DNA of 64,000 bases, taken from assembly GCA_020436165.1 (NCBI GenBank), contig JAGQYI010000002.1:62001-126000 (forward strand), in the 5' to 3' direction. The position numbers were made by a program, and so were the translations under genes. Below are positions 51,930 through 61,818 of the stretch, piece by piece; the stretch's first letter is position 1; each line of letters begins with the position of its first letter. Source of the stretch: Cyclobacteriaceae bacterium (GTDB lineage: Bacteria > Bacteroidota > Bacteroidia > Cytophagales > Cyclobacteriaceae). Below the pieces are notes generated by a model, which was not told the DNA's origin, did no database searches, and saw nothing but the letters and a program-made list of their open reading frames with translations.

Positions 51930-53627
51930 TTGTTACGTAGCGCATTTTTCATACTGCTTATAGAGGCACTATTTTCCTCAAAAGTGCTGGCGCAAAGCAC
52001 CAATATACCCTTGAATAAGGACACATATCATTTAATTGACCGGTTTGAGATACTGAGCGGAGAAATGGAGCCCAACAATCATAGTGCAGTTAAACCCTAC
52101 ACACGTAAGGCAGTAGCTCAGATTACAGACTCCATACAAAAAATGGATATGAAACTTTCGCGTCAGGATCAGTTTAACCTGGAATACTTGCGTAACGACA
52201 ACTGGGAATGGGTAGACAGCAGTACCAATGTAAGTAAGCACCCTTTTATGAAGGTGTTTTATAAGAACAAGTCTGACTTTTATTATGGAGCTGATAAGGA
52301 AGAGGCCATAGCAATACATGTAAGTCCGGTGCTTTACTTAAGTGTTGGAGGTGAAACAGCATCAAGTAACTATACTTACATAAATACGCGTGGGGTACAG
52401 GTGCGAGGACTTATTGATAAGAAAGTGGGTTTTTATACATTCATTGGCGAGAACCAGGCGAGATTTCCAGCGTATGTTCGTGATTTTGTAAATGAAAACA
52501 CAGTAGTACCCAATGAAGGGTTCTGGAAAACTTTTGGAACGAATGGGTATGATTTCTTTACAGCAACGGGCTACATAAGCTTTAATGTGACCAAACATAT
52601 CAATTTCCAGTTTGGTCATGACCGCCAATTTATTGGAGATGGCTACCGATCCATGATCATGTCCGATTTTAGTCCACCTGCACTGTTTTTAAAAATAAAT
52701 ACTCAGGTATGGAAATTAAACTATACCAATCTTTTTACACAGGTTTTTGCCGATGCCTACGGACAATCTCACGGTTCGGTAAGTAATTCGAGGTTTCCCA
52801 AGAAGTACCTGGTTGCGCACAGATTGGGAGTTAATATTGGTAAACATGTAAATATAGGGGTGTACGAGGCGGTTGTTTTTGGAAGGGAGGATTCTCTCGG
52901 AAATAATCATTTTGAGCTGTCTTATTTAAATCCCATTATCTTCTACCGTTCACTGGAACAACAAAATGGTAGCCTTGATAATGCGCTCATCGGGTTAGAT
53001 GCAAAGTGGAACTTCTTGCATCGGTTTTCGCTATACGGCCAATTATTATTGGATGAATTTAAGCTTGACGAAGTGTTGGCAAGAACCGGTTGGTGGGCCA
53101 ATAAATTTGGATATCAGGTTGGCCTGAAGTATGTCAATGCTTTTGGTGTAAAGAATTTAGATCTGCAAACAGAATTCAATCTTGCAAGGCCATATACCTA
53201 TTCACATAGTTCAATTTATTCAAACTATGCCAATTACAGACAAGCAGTTGCACATCCATTAGGAGCAAATTTTAAAGAAACCATAGGAATAGTTCGCTAT
53301 CAGCCAATTCCTAAACTAAATCTGACGGCAAAATTAATTTTTGCTTCGTATGGCCTGGACACTCAAAACACGAATTGGGGCAAGGACATTTTAAAAGACT
53401 ACAATACACGTGAACAGGAATACGACAACAAAGTGGGACAAGGTGTAGCCACTACTTTGAGATTTGTAGATATAACGGCTACTTATCAGTTCAGGCATAA
53501 TGTATTTCTGGATTTAAAACTTATTTCGCGAGAGCAAAACAGCGAGTTAGCTGAATTTGAAAGCCAGTCAACCATATATTCGCTGGCATTTCGTTGGAAC
53601 ATTGCACAGCGGCTACAGGAGTTTTAA
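51930..53627 (+). CDS. capsule assembly Wzi family outer-membrane protein
   Basis: A 565-residue protein with a signal peptide (LLIEALFSSKVLAQ) and a predicted 18-strand beta barrel: NFQFGHDRQFIGDGYRSMIM, LFLKINTQVWKLNYTNLFTQ and LYGQLLLDEFKLDE, the Wzi family signature. Wzi anchors capsule on the cell surface in Enterobacteria; here the role may be gliding-related or exopolysaccharide attachment. The start codon is TTG at 51930, with AGGA 5 bases upstream. Divergent from rpmE2. Confidence 0.88.
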   Translation: MLRSAFFILLIEALFSSKVLAQSTNIPLNKDTYHLIDRFEILSGEMEPNNHSAVKPYTRKAVAQITDSIQKMDMKLSRQDQFNLEYLRNDNWEWVDSSTNVSKHPFMKVFYKNKSDFYYGADKEEAIAIHVSPVLYLSVGGETASSNYTYINTRGVQVRGLIDKKVGFYTFIGENQARFPAYVRDFVNENTVVPNEGFWKTFGTNGYDFFTATGYISFNVTKHINFQFGHDRQFIGDGYRSMIMSDFSPPALFLKINTQVWKLNYTNLFTQVFADAYGQSHGSVSNSRFPKKYLVAHRLGVNIGKHVNIGVYEAVVFGREDSLGNNHFELSYLNPIIFYRSLEQQNGSLDNALIGLDAKWNFLHRFSLYGQLLLDEFKLDEVLARTGWWANKFGYQVGLKYVNAFGVKNLDLQTEFNLARPYTYSHSSIYSNYANYRQAVAHPLGANFKETIGIVRYQPIPKLNLTAKLIFASYGLDTQNTNWGKDILKDYNTREQEYDNKVGQGVATTLRFVDITATYQFRHNVFLDLKLISREQNSELAEFESQSTIYSLAFRWNIAQRLQEF

Positions 53628-53663
53628 TTGCAATAGGCTAGTTTTGTGCTCTTAAATTAGTAG

Positions 53664-55493
53664 ATGAAGACATATTTAAGAATTCTTTCTTATGGGAAAG
53701 GCCTGGGGGGTTATCTTCCTATGTATGCAGTTTCTGTAATATTTTATGCTATCTTCAGTGTTTTGAATATTGCACTTTTAGTGCCAATGCTGGAGGTTTT
53801 GTTCGATAAAGCGGGCTCCGGACAGGCCATTTCAAGTATTCCAGACTTTTCTTTAAATATTACCTATTTTAAAGACGTATTCAATTTTTATTTCTATCAA
53901 ATAATGGATGCCCAGGGTAAAATGGGTGCATTAAAATTTGTTGGAGCTGCGCTGGTTGGAGCTGCGCTTTTTTCAAACCTTTTCAGGTATATAAACTCTG
54001 TTCTTTTGGGCATTATGCGTGTTCGGGTAATTGAGAACTTGCGTATAGATGTTTATGAGGAGGTAACAGGTTTGGACATTGGCTATTTTACCAACGAACG
54101 CAAAGGCGATATCATGTCACGCATTACGAACGATGTGCAACAGGTAGAGCAAACCGTTTCAGATTCCATTCGGGTATTAATGCAGGAGCCTGTTCAATTG
54201 ATAGGTTTCTTTTACGCACTGTTTGTTATTTCACCAAGCCTTACGCTTTTCACACTTTTATTACTTCCTCTTTCAGGTGGACTCATCGCTTCCATTGCCA
54301 AACGTTTGAAGCGAAACGCCTCATTGGCGCAGGGGGCCTTGGGAAGAATTGCCAATCATGTGGAAGAGTCAATAAGTGGCATTAGGTTAATAAAGGCGTT
54401 TACGGCCCGGCCTTATATGCTTAATAAGTTTAAAAAGGAGGTTTTTGATTATTCAAGGCTGAGCATTTCTCTTACTAAAAAAGTAGAACTGGCCAGCCCT
54501 GTATCCGAGTTTTTGGGAATAGCTGTTGTGGCAGGGCTTCTTTTAATAGGGGGCTCCATGGTACTTAAGCCTGATGCCACTCTTGGGGCTTCAGCCTTTA
54601 TTACATTTATCATGTTGTTTGCCAGGGTGCTACAACCGGCAAAGGCAATAACCTCTTCCCTTAGCACCTTACAGCGTGGTATTGCAAGTGGCGAGAGGAT
54701 TTTTGCAATTGTAGATACCAAGCCAAAAATCACCGAAAAGAAAAATGCTCAAGAAATAGACGATTTTAGTAGAGGAATTGAATTCAAGGATGTTTCTTTC
54801 AAATATGAAGAAGACCTTGTGCTAAAAAACATTTCATTTAAGCTTGATAAGGGCAAGACAATAGCATTGGTGGGCATGTCAGGAGGCGGCAAATCCACTA
54901 TAGCTGATCTCCTGCCAAGGTTTTACGATCCTACGGAGGGTGAAATAACGATTGATGGAACGGACTTAAAGGATTGCTCTCTGAATTCATTAAGAAAGCA
55001 GATGGGAGTTGTAACCCAGGAATCAATACTTTTTAATGATACCATTTTTAATAATATAGCTTTTGGCCTTGAGAATGCGAGCCAGGAGGATGTAATTCAA
55101 GCAGCAAAGATTGCCAATGCCCACGATTTTATAATGGAAACACCCAATGGCTATCAGACCATAATAGGAGAAGATGGCTCCAAACTCTCTGGTGGCCAGC
55201 GGCAGCGGTTGAGTATTGCACGGGCTGTAATGAAGAACCCTGCTATACTAATTTTAGATGAAGCTACATCTGCGCTTGATTCACATGCCGAACGACAAGT
55301 TCAGGAAGCAATTACCAATTTGATGAGCAACCGAACATCCCTTGTGATTGCTCATAGATTGAGCACGATCCAGCACGCGGATGAGATTCTGGTAATAGAG
55401 AGAGGGGAAATCAAAGAACGAGGAACTCATGAAGAACTGATGAAAAAGGGAGGTACTTATAAGTCGCTGCAGGATATGCAGAATATCAAATAG
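53664..55493 (+). CDS. ABC exporter, permease-ATPase fusion (MsbA-like)
   Basis: A 609-residue half-transporter: six membrane helices (to about residue 330), coupling stretch MSRITNDVQQVEQTVSD, then the ATPase with Walker A GMSGGGKSTI near residue 404, signature LSGGQRQRLSIARA, Walker B ILILDEATSALDS and the H-loop VIAHRLSTIQ. Family members export lipids (MsbA) or peptides/drugs. It follows the Wzi-like gene by 36 bp and may serve the same surface pathway. Confidence 0.93.
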   Translation: MKTYLRILSYGKGLGGYLPMYAVSVIFYAIFSVLNIALLVPMLEVLFDKAGSGQAISSIPDFSLNITYFKDVFNFYFYQIMDAQGKMGALKFVGAALVGAALFSNLFRYINSVLLGIMRVRVIENLRIDVYEEVTGLDIGYFTNERKGDIMSRITNDVQQVEQTVSDSIRVLMQEPVQLIGFFYALFVISPSLTLFTLLLLPLSGGLIASIAKRLKRNASLAQGALGRIANHVEESISGIRLIKAFTARPYMLNKFKKEVFDYSRLSISLTKKVELASPVSEFLGIAVVAGLLLIGGSMVLKPDATLGASAFITFIMLFARVLQPAKAITSSLSTLQRGIASGERIFAIVDTKPKITEKKNAQEIDDFSRGIEFKDVSFKYEEDLVLKNISFKLDKGKTIALVGMSGGGKSTIADLLPRFYDPTEGEITIDGTDLKDCSLNSLRKQMGVVTQESILFNDTIFNNIAFGLENASQEDVIQAAKIANAHDFIMETPNGYQTIIGEDGSKLSGGQRQRLSIARAVMKNPAILILDEATSALDSHAERQVQEAITNLMSNRTSLVIAHRLSTIQHADEILVIERGEIKERGTHEELMKKGGTYKSLQDMQNIK

Positions 55494-55791
55494 AATATGG
55501 TCTTTTTTAAAGGTGGGAATACGTCATTTTCTGGCAAAAAGTAAATTAACATTTGCGAAAAGAAGTGATTGATCAATAAGCAATTACGAAGTCAAGCCGA
55601 TATTAAAGGAATTAGTATCTCAATGTGGTACTAAACAAAACATTTCATTTGCCATAGGGTATAACTTCTAAGAGCAAATATGTGTAAAGACTAAAGCCCC
55701 GGTTAACCCGGGGTTTTTTGTTATTACCATGGGTTTAACAATTTCTTAACACGAAAAAATATTTCTATCTTCACGGTAAAATGCTCTACGT
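55494..55791. other. gap after the ABC exporter with a distal terminator
   Basis: 298 bp without a gene. It ends in a strong terminator (55697-55719) roughly 200 bp after the exporter stop, so the mRNA has a long 3' UTR or a small RNA is encoded here. Only a 15-codon frame is present. Confidence 0.4.
55697..55719 (+). terminator. strong rho-independent terminator
   Basis: CCCCGG-TTAAC-CCGGGG stem-loop directly followed by TTTTTT on the plus strand, a classical design. Confidence 0.93.
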
Positions 55792-56568
55792 ATGCGTTTA
55801 ATAAGAAGCATTTACCTAATCATTAACTACAAAACCTTTATACTAACTGCACTTGCAGTGGTTTCCACATGGCTTTGTAACAGATATCATATAATAGCTG
55901 AGTTCCCACTTACCTTAGTGGGTATTGCCATCGTTTTTCCTGTAGTTTTTTCAATCGATAGCGCCTACAAACGAAGAGAAAGAGCGCTTTGGATGCTAAG
56001 TGATTTCAAGGCGCATGTTTTAGCGATATACTTGGCTTCGCGGGATTGGCTTGATGACAATAAAGAATTTGAGGAGGAGATAAAAGGCAAACTCATAGAT
56101 GTATATCGTTCGATACGCGAGATTTTTACCAATGGATCAGCCGATAAGGAGAAGGCGGAATTACACATATATGAAGGACTTTCGGAGCTTTCTTTGGTTA
56201 TGAAGAAATTCAGAGAGTTGGGTCTTCCGTCCGGTGAGCTTTCAAGGGCAAGTCAATACATTAGTAAAATTGCTGTAGATATAGAAAATCTGAAGGGCAT
56301 TTGGAGATACAGAACCCCAATAACGCTAAGGGCTTACAGCAAGGTGTTTATATACACGTTCCCCATTTTATACGGCCCCTATTTTGCCTCGGTAGCGGAG
56401 GTGTATTCACCGAATCTTGAATATATGATGCCGGTTATTTTTAGCTTTATTCTTGTTAGTTTGGATAACATCCAAAGCCACTTGGAAGATCCTTTTGATC
56501 AGGTTGGTGAGGATGACATTGTATTTGACGTAGAGGAGTTTACAACGCTTATTAATAAAGTAAAATAG
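55792..56568 (+). CDS. bestrophin-like membrane protein
   Basis: A 258-residue inner-membrane protein. Two hydrophobic segments at the N-terminus (residues 8-55) and two near residues 185-235 bracket a charged middle; the motif FSFILVSLDNIQSHLEDPFD resembles the bestrophin segment leading to ELE-NPF-G-x-D-x-NDLP (here EDPFDQVGEDDI). RYRTPITLRAYSKVF is another bestrophin-like element. It may be an anion channel, but the family link is from a short motif only. Confidence 0.6.
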   Translation: MRLIRSIYLIINYKTFILTALAVVSTWLCNRYHIIAEFPLTLVGIAIVFPVVFSIDSAYKRRERALWMLSDFKAHVLAIYLASRDWLDDNKEFEEEIKGKLIDVYRSIREIFTNGSADKEKAELHIYEGLSELSLVMKKFRELGLPSGELSRASQYISKIAVDIENLKGIWRYRTPITLRAYSKVFIYTFPILYGPYFASVAEVYSPNLEYMMPVIFSFILVSLDNIQSHLEDPFDQVGEDDIVFDVEEFTTLINKVK

Positions 56569-56622
56569 AAGAGAGATACCTTTTTTCTTGTCTTTCTGAA
56601 CTAACTTTAAAAGAAAAAAGCC

Positions 56623-57222
56623 ATGGCAAAATCCAAAACCATTGTAATGCTCGTGGCCCTTCTAATGGCTGCGTCTGTAGAACTTTTTGGACAAGGTGCT
56701 CCTAAACCCATTGTGGGTGCAAAAGGTGGAATAAACCTTGCCAACATTGGTGGAGACGAAACTGACAATAAGGTTAAGTTGGCTCCACATGTCGGAATGT
56801 ATTCCGAAGTATTTTTTGATTACTTTCTTATGCTTCAGGCAGAAATACTTTTGTCTTTTCAAGGACATGCTGCACCGAGCGAGTTTGACAATAAGCTTAA
56901 CCTTACTTATTTAAACATACCTGTGATGGCAAGGTATAACCTGGGCTATAATTTAAATGTACATGCCGGAGTGCAATTTGGTTTTTTGCTTAGTGCAAAA
57001 AGAATTTATCAAGACTTTGAAAGCGATGTTAAGGACCAATTTAAAGGAATGGAATTGGGATTGCCAATAGGAGTAGGTTATGACTTAATGGATAGAAAAA
57101 TAAATGTTACTGTTCGTTACATAATAGGTCTAAATAACATTTCCGATAATTCCATACAGACACTTCATAACAATGTCTTTCAAATTTCAGCAGGGGTTAT
57201 GCTGTTTCGTATTAATGAATAA
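56623..57222 (+). CDS. PorT-like small outer-membrane beta-barrel protein
   Basis: A 199-residue outer-membrane protein with a signal peptide (LLMAASVELFGQ) and an 8-strand barrel: PKPIVGAKGGINLANIGG, LTYLNIPVMARYNLGYN, VHAGVQFGFLLSAK and ISAGVMLFRINE. This is the PorT/OMP_b-brl_2 family, one of which is a T9SS component; this gene has no por neighbours, so a general barrel is the safer name. It ends at a clear terminator. Confidence 0.85.
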   Translation: MAKSKTIVMLVALLMAASVELFGQGAPKPIVGAKGGINLANIGGDETDNKVKLAPHVGMYSEVFFDYFLMLQAEILLSFQGHAAPSEFDNKLNLTYLNIPVMARYNLGYNLNVHAGVQFGFLLSAKRIYQDFESDVKDQFKGMELGLPIGVGYDLMDRKINVTVRYIIGLNNISDNSIQTLHNNVFQISAGVMLFRINE

Positions 57223-57243
57223 CTGCGAAAATTATAAATTCAG

Positions 57244-57267
57244 AAAGCTCCTGTCATGGAGCTTTTT
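57244..57267 (+). terminator. rho-independent terminator after the beta-barrel gene
   Basis: AAAGCTCC-TGTCAT-GGAGCTTT with a T-run continuing (TTTTTC), 21 bp after the stop codon. Confidence 0.88.
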
Positions 57268-57343
57268 CTTTACACAAATTAAAATTTCAAATAGATAACA
57301 ATCAGTTGGGTTTGCTTCTTAGCAAATGAACAAGGATATTTCA

Positions 57344-57351
57344 TACATTTG
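57344..57351 (+). promoter_or_regulatory. promoter -7 box for the propeller sensor
   Basis: TACATTTG fits TAnnTTTG and lies 17 bp before the ATG at 57369; the leader would be about 10 bases. No good -33 TTTG is at the right spacing. Confidence 0.4.
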
Positions 57352-57368
57352 ATACAAATGAAAACCCC

Positions 57369-60011
57369 ATGCGTCCATATATAGTTCTTATTTGCTTTCT
57401 GATTTCCATTCCAGGTTGGGCGCAAAAGGGATCCTATTATCTTGCAAAGCAGGACCTTTCTGAAAAGGGTATTGGCAATTATAATTTTGACATTGCTCAG
57501 GATAGCAGAGGCCTGGTTTATATGGCCAACTTACAAGGGGTTCTGGTAACAGACGGTAGAGATTGGAATCTGATAGAAACACCTTACAGCGTTTTTGCGC
57601 TCGCAATTGATGATAACAATAATGTTTATGTGGGGGGGAGAAAGGAAATAGCTATTGTTAATACAGGAGCCTTTCGGGGGCAAGCTTATAAGGTATTATC
57701 CAAAGTTGAGCAGGAGGTTTTTAAAATAAAATACAGCAACAATAAGGTTTATTTTTTAACCGATAATGCACTTTATATCTACGATATTAAGTCTCAGCAA
57801 ATCAAAAATATCACGAAACCCGCAAACGATGAATTCATCGATTTGCAGGAAAATGATAGTAAGCTTTATGTGATTAGTGCACAAGCCGGTACTCAGATTG
57901 TGAAGGATGACCAACTTGAGCTGTCCGGTTTGAATCTTCCGGATTCAACTGTGGGCTTCCGGACATCTGCAAAAGGAGAAATGTTAGCATTTACCACAGG
58001 TGGAGCGTATTTTTTAAAGAAACAAGGGGCCAGCAACTTTCAACAACTAAACATAAAGGATGATGACTACATAGAAGAAAACACCCCTGTGGAACTGGAA
58101 TGGGTAAATGACAGCCTGATAGCTATTTCCACAATTAGTGGAGGTGTGGTTTTTGTTGAGCCTCATTCGGGTGAGGTGCAGCAGTACATGAATTATGACA
58201 ACGGTTTACCCGACAATGAGATATTATCTCTTTTTGTTGGTAAATCAAATATAGTATGGTGCGCCACCCCTCAGGGTATTTCTATTATTGCGCCACAAAT
58301 ACCATTTAGAAATTTTGCAACCTACAAGGGCCTTTCAGGAAATATTCAGGTTGTATATCAGATGAACAGCAGACTTTTTGTTGGTACAACGGTAGGCTTG
58401 TATGAGCTGGTGAAGAAAACAGACTATGATGAAGTGGTGAGCTATAAGAAGGTTACAAAAACCGCTCCGGTTGAAAGTGAAGAACCTGATGAAAGAAAGA
58501 AAAAGGGCTTATTCAATTTCTTCAATGCTAAGAAAAGCGAACAAAAACAAGTGGTTAAACCCAAGACCTACTACAAAAAACAAGTTGAAAAAAAGATTAA
58601 CTCTGTAGAATATGTATACGAAAAGATAGAAAAAATTGATGCTAAGGTTGTTCAGATGATCAACTACAATGGGAAACTTTTGATAGGGACCCTCTCAGGA
58701 ATATATGAGCTGGAAGATAAGAAGGCCACTAAAATATTCGATCAGCCAATGGTGTACATGTACAGTCCGGCAGGTTATTCGTTTTTAATGGTTAGTACGT
58801 ACGACAGAGAGGTGAAGGTTTTGGTTAAAGAGCCAAGCGGATGGAACGCCTCAGGCCTGCTCGATGGATTAAATGATTTCGTAGAACAAATTGTGCAAGG
58901 TAACGAAAAAAGCCTTTGGCTATGTGGTGCAGATTCGGTTTACCGGATAGTCTTAAACAATGCGCAGTCTCTTAATGATGTTGAAGTGTATGCAATTAAT
59001 AACCCTCATTGGGAGCGTATTTATTCAAACACCTATAAAAACAAGACATATTTTCTGAATACCTCCGGCTATTATTACTACGAGGACCTTTCCATTAAAA
59101 AAGACACAATTATAGCCGAAGAAATAGGTTTGCCCCGCAAAATGCTCTTAAGTTCAGAGGGAAACCTATGGGTTAACACCGGGCATTTCTGGTATGGGCA
59201 AGGAAGAAGCCTCGAAAATTCCTTGAATTTTATTAGCCTGTTTGAAGACCCAAGATACCTCGCAGAAGTAGGAGGCAATACGTATTGGGTAGTAGCAGGA
59301 GATAATCAATTGTACAAAATAGATGGAAGGAAACTCAAATCGATAACCAGGCCATTTAAGCTTTTCCTGGAACGGGCACAGATGGATTCAATTGCCTTGC
59401 CAATTACCACCAAGCTCGGCAAATTTGATCAGAATAGCTCCTTATCATTCAAATTTGCCGCTCCAGATTACACCAACATTTATCAAACAGAGTTTCAGTA
59501 TCGGTTGGTAGGGCTTTCAGATGAGTGGTCAGAGTGGAGCCGAACCAATAATGAGATTGTCTTCCCGTATTTACCGGCCAACAAATATGTTTTGGAGGTT
59601 CGCGCCCGGGATGCCCTGGGTATCATTCAAAACTCAGAATCCATAAGCTTTAGCATTTTAGCTCCCTACTGGAAACGCCCCTGGTTCTACTTATTTGAAG
59701 TGGTGTTTTTTGGTGGACTCATGGCATTATCCGTTTGGATAAACCGCAACTCACACAAATTTACTTTGCTAAGCAGGTTGCTTACTTTTCTCACATTAAT
59801 ACTTGTTGTTGAGTTTGTTCAAACCATTGCTGAAGCCAAATTTGAAACCAATCAATCTCCGGTAATAAACTTCTTCATTCAGGTGGTAATTGCCCTATCA
59901 ATATTACCTGTTGAAAGTCTTTTAAGGAAATTTATTACATCGCAGCAAGCCAAGAAGATTGAACGGGAAAAAGAAAAAGCAAACGAAAAAGTCAATGTTG
60001 CTGAAAAATAA
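57369..60011 (+). CDS. beta-propeller / Y_Y_Y sensor protein without kinase
   Basis: An 880-residue exported protein. Signal peptide (ICFLISIPGWAQ), two-component-regulator-type beta-propeller blades (residues about 40-650, e.g. FDIAQDSRGLVYMANLQG, NDSLIAISTISGGVVF), a low-complexity Lys/Glu linker (near residue 375-415), the triple-tyrosine Y_Y_Y domain (about 687-763, FQYRLVGLSDEWSEW), and three membrane helices (about 770-870). It looks like the input half of a hybrid histidine kinase, but the kinase is absent. It overlaps the next gene by 17 bp. Confidence 0.85.
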   Translation: MRPYIVLICFLISIPGWAQKGSYYLAKQDLSEKGIGNYNFDIAQDSRGLVYMANLQGVLVTDGRDWNLIETPYSVFALAIDDNNNVYVGGRKEIAIVNTGAFRGQAYKVLSKVEQEVFKIKYSNNKVYFLTDNALYIYDIKSQQIKNITKPANDEFIDLQENDSKLYVISAQAGTQIVKDDQLELSGLNLPDSTVGFRTSAKGEMLAFTTGGAYFLKKQGASNFQQLNIKDDDYIEENTPVELEWVNDSLIAISTISGGVVFVEPHSGEVQQYMNYDNGLPDNEILSLFVGKSNIVWCATPQGISIIAPQIPFRNFATYKGLSGNIQVVYQMNSRLFVGTTVGLYELVKKTDYDEVVSYKKVTKTAPVESEEPDERKKKGLFNFFNAKKSEQKQVVKPKTYYKKQVEKKINSVEYVYEKIEKIDAKVVQMINYNGKLLIGTLSGIYELEDKKATKIFDQPMVYMYSPAGYSFLMVSTYDREVKVLVKEPSGWNASGLLDGLNDFVEQIVQGNEKSLWLCGADSVYRIVLNNAQSLNDVEVYAINNPHWERIYSNTYKNKTYFLNTSGYYYYEDLSIKKDTIIAEEIGLPRKMLLSSEGNLWVNTGHFWYGQGRSLENSLNFISLFEDPRYLAEVGGNTYWVVAGDNQLYKIDGRKLKSITRPFKLFLERAQMDSIALPITTKLGKFDQNSSLSFKFAAPDYTNIYQTEFQYRLVGLSDEWSEWSRTNNEIVFPYLPANKYVLEVRARDALGIIQNSESISFSILAPYWKRPWFYLFEVVFFGGLMALSVWINRNSHKFTLLSRLLTFLTLILVVEFVQTIAEAKFETNQSPVINFFIQVVIALSILPVESLLRKFITSQQAKKIEREKEKANEKVNVAEK

Positions 60012-60753
60012 TTTTGATACGATCGAATGGATCTGGCTTGGACTTTCAGTGCCTGTTTTTGTGATCCTGCAATTTATAGCAGCTCCTTTTGGCCGGCATA
60101 TTAAAAGAAATTTTGGACCAACCATCAATAACAAGTTTGCTTGGGTGGTCATGGAATCCGTTTCTTTTGTAACGATGGCCTATTTTTTCATGACCGGTAC
60201 AGGACCAAAACCTCTTGTTTCATGGCTGATCGTCTTTCTGTGGCTGGGTCATTATTTTAACCGCTCGTTTGTTTATGCGCTGCGACAAAAAAATTCCCAG
60301 GAACAAATGCCGGTTCTTATCTTTCTAATGGCTATTGGCTTTAATTTGATGAATGCAGGCCTGAATGGTTATTATCTTGGATATTTGGCAACCTATACCA
60401 ACTCCTGGTTTCTGCAAGTAAATTTTTGGGTTGGGTTAGTGCTATTTGTCGGAGGCATGTTTGTAAACATAAAATCAGACAACATGCTATTGAGTTTAAG
60501 AAAACCGGGAGAAAGCGGATATAAAATCCCTCAAGGCTTTTTGTTTAAATATGTATCGTGCCCTAATCATTTGGGAGAAATTGTAGAGTGGATTGGCTTT
60601 GCTATACTAACCTTAAACCCTGCAAGTTTATCATTTGCCGTTTGGACATTCGCAAATGTGGCTCCGCGCTCCATTGCTCACCATAAGTGGTATAAAACCA
60701 AGTTTGAAAACTACCCCTCTGACAGAAGAGCGTTAATTCCGTTTGTTTGGTAA
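59995..60753 (+). CDS. steroid 5-alpha-reductase-like membrane enzyme
   Basis: A 252-residue integral membrane protein with about six helices and the C-terminal signature of the 3-oxo-5-alpha-steroid 4-dehydrogenase family: KIPQGFLFKYVSCPNHLGEI and HHKWYKTKFENYPSDRRALI. Bacterial members reduce isoprenoid or fatty intermediates rather than steroids. The ATG at 59995 (MLLKNNFDT), 17 bp inside the propeller gene, is chosen over an earlier TTG. It meets the antiporter gene tail to tail. Confidence 0.85.
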   Translation: MLLKNNFDTIEWIWLGLSVPVFVILQFIAAPFGRHIKRNFGPTINNKFAWVVMESVSFVTMAYFFMTGTGPKPLVSWLIVFLWLGHYFNRSFVYALRQKNSQEQMPVLIFLMAIGFNLMNAGLNGYYLGYLATYTNSWFLQVNFWVGLVLFVGGMFVNIKSDNMLLSLRKPGESGYKIPQGFLFKYVSCPNHLGEIVEWIGFAILTLNPASLSFAVWTFANVAPRSIAHHKWYKTKFENYPSDRRALIPFVW

Positions 60754-61719
60754 CTAGCCTCTTTTGAACAAGAAGATCATGTAGGCAACATAGGCAAGGA
60801 AAAACCAAAGGCCTTCCCAACGACTAATGGCAGTTCTTTTACCAATAATAACTGCAAGGATGAGCATGGTGCTGGCTATGATGATCATAAAAATATCCGA
60901 ATTGCTCACCACCTGAAACTCCAGAGGCTTAATAACGGCACTGATACCAAGTATCCACAACAAATTGAAAATGTTGGAACCAACGGCATTACCAACCGCA
61001 ATGTCGGTATCGTTTTTCATTGTGGCAATTATGGAAGTAACCAGCTCGGGCAGTGAGGTACCGATAGCTACAATGGTAAGTCCCACAAGCGATTCGCTCA
61101 TACCAAAATAAGTGGCAATCTTAATTGAACCACCAACCACCCAATTACCTCCGAAATACAGGCCTACCGACCCAAGCGCAATGTAAATTACCGACATACC
61201 AGTTGACATCATTCGGATATCCGTAGCCTGAATGTCGTCTTTGTTTTGCTTGGAAACCACATAAACGTAGCCCAAAAACATAGCAAAAAAGAAAAGTAAG
61301 ATGAACCCATCGTAGCGTGAAATGTACTGCGGAGCATTGGGAGCAACCTGGTTGAATAAAGTAACATTGGCCAGGAAGCCCACCAGCAAAGTAGCAATTA
61401 GTGAAAAGGGTATTTCACTGAAGTAGGTATTTCTGGTGATAGGCAGCGGTTTTATCATAGCTGAGATTCCCAGGATAAGCAAAATATTGGCAATGTTGCT
61501 GCCCAATACGTTGCCTATGGCCAACTCGGAACTACCACTGAAGCTTGCAAAAATATTTACAAGCAACTCAGGCAGAGAGGTACCAAAGGAAACAATGGTG
61601 AGACCGATAACGATGGGCGGCCAGCCCAACCGTTTACCTATTGAAGAAGCCCCCTCCACGAGCATATCGGCCCCTTTGATAAGGATCACAAAACCAACTA
61701 CGAATAAAACGTATACCAT
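60754..61719 (-). CDS. calcium/sodium antiporter (CaCA, YrbG-like)
   Basis: A 321-residue antiporter with the inverted alpha-repeats of the CaCA family: FGTSLPELLVNIFASFSGSS and IGTSLPELVTSIIATMKND, each followed by the N-G-SN motif (GNVLGSNIANILLI, GNAVGSNIFNLLWI). It exchanges Na+ or H+ for Ca2+ at the inner membrane. It is 1 bp from the stop of the reductase-like gene. Confidence 0.95.
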   Translation of the reverse strand: MVYVLFVVGFVILIKGADMLVEGASSIGKRLGWPPIVIGLTIVSFGTSLPELLVNIFASFSGSSELAIGNVLGSNIANILLILGISAMIKPLPITRNTYFSEIPFSLIATLLVGFLANVTLFNQVAPNAPQYISRYDGFILLFFFAMFLGYVYVVSKQNKDDIQATDIRMMSTGMSVIYIALGSVGLYFGGNWVVGGSIKIATYFGMSESLVGLTIVAIGTSLPELVTSIIATMKNDTDIAVGNAVGSNIFNLLWILGISAVIKPLEFQVVSNSDIFMIIIASTMLILAVIIGKRTAISRWEGLWFFLAYVAYMIFLFKRG

Positions 61720-61818
61720 AAACTAAATAAAAAGCAGTAAGCAAGATATGCTACTTTTTTGAAAAAGGCTAACAGAACTTCAGAGTAATTGTTTGAGACC
61801 AGTTTATTGCTGGCAAGA

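Noticed and set aside
55498..55545. 15-codon frame after the ABC exporter
   Set aside because: Too short and without a clear ribosome-binding site.
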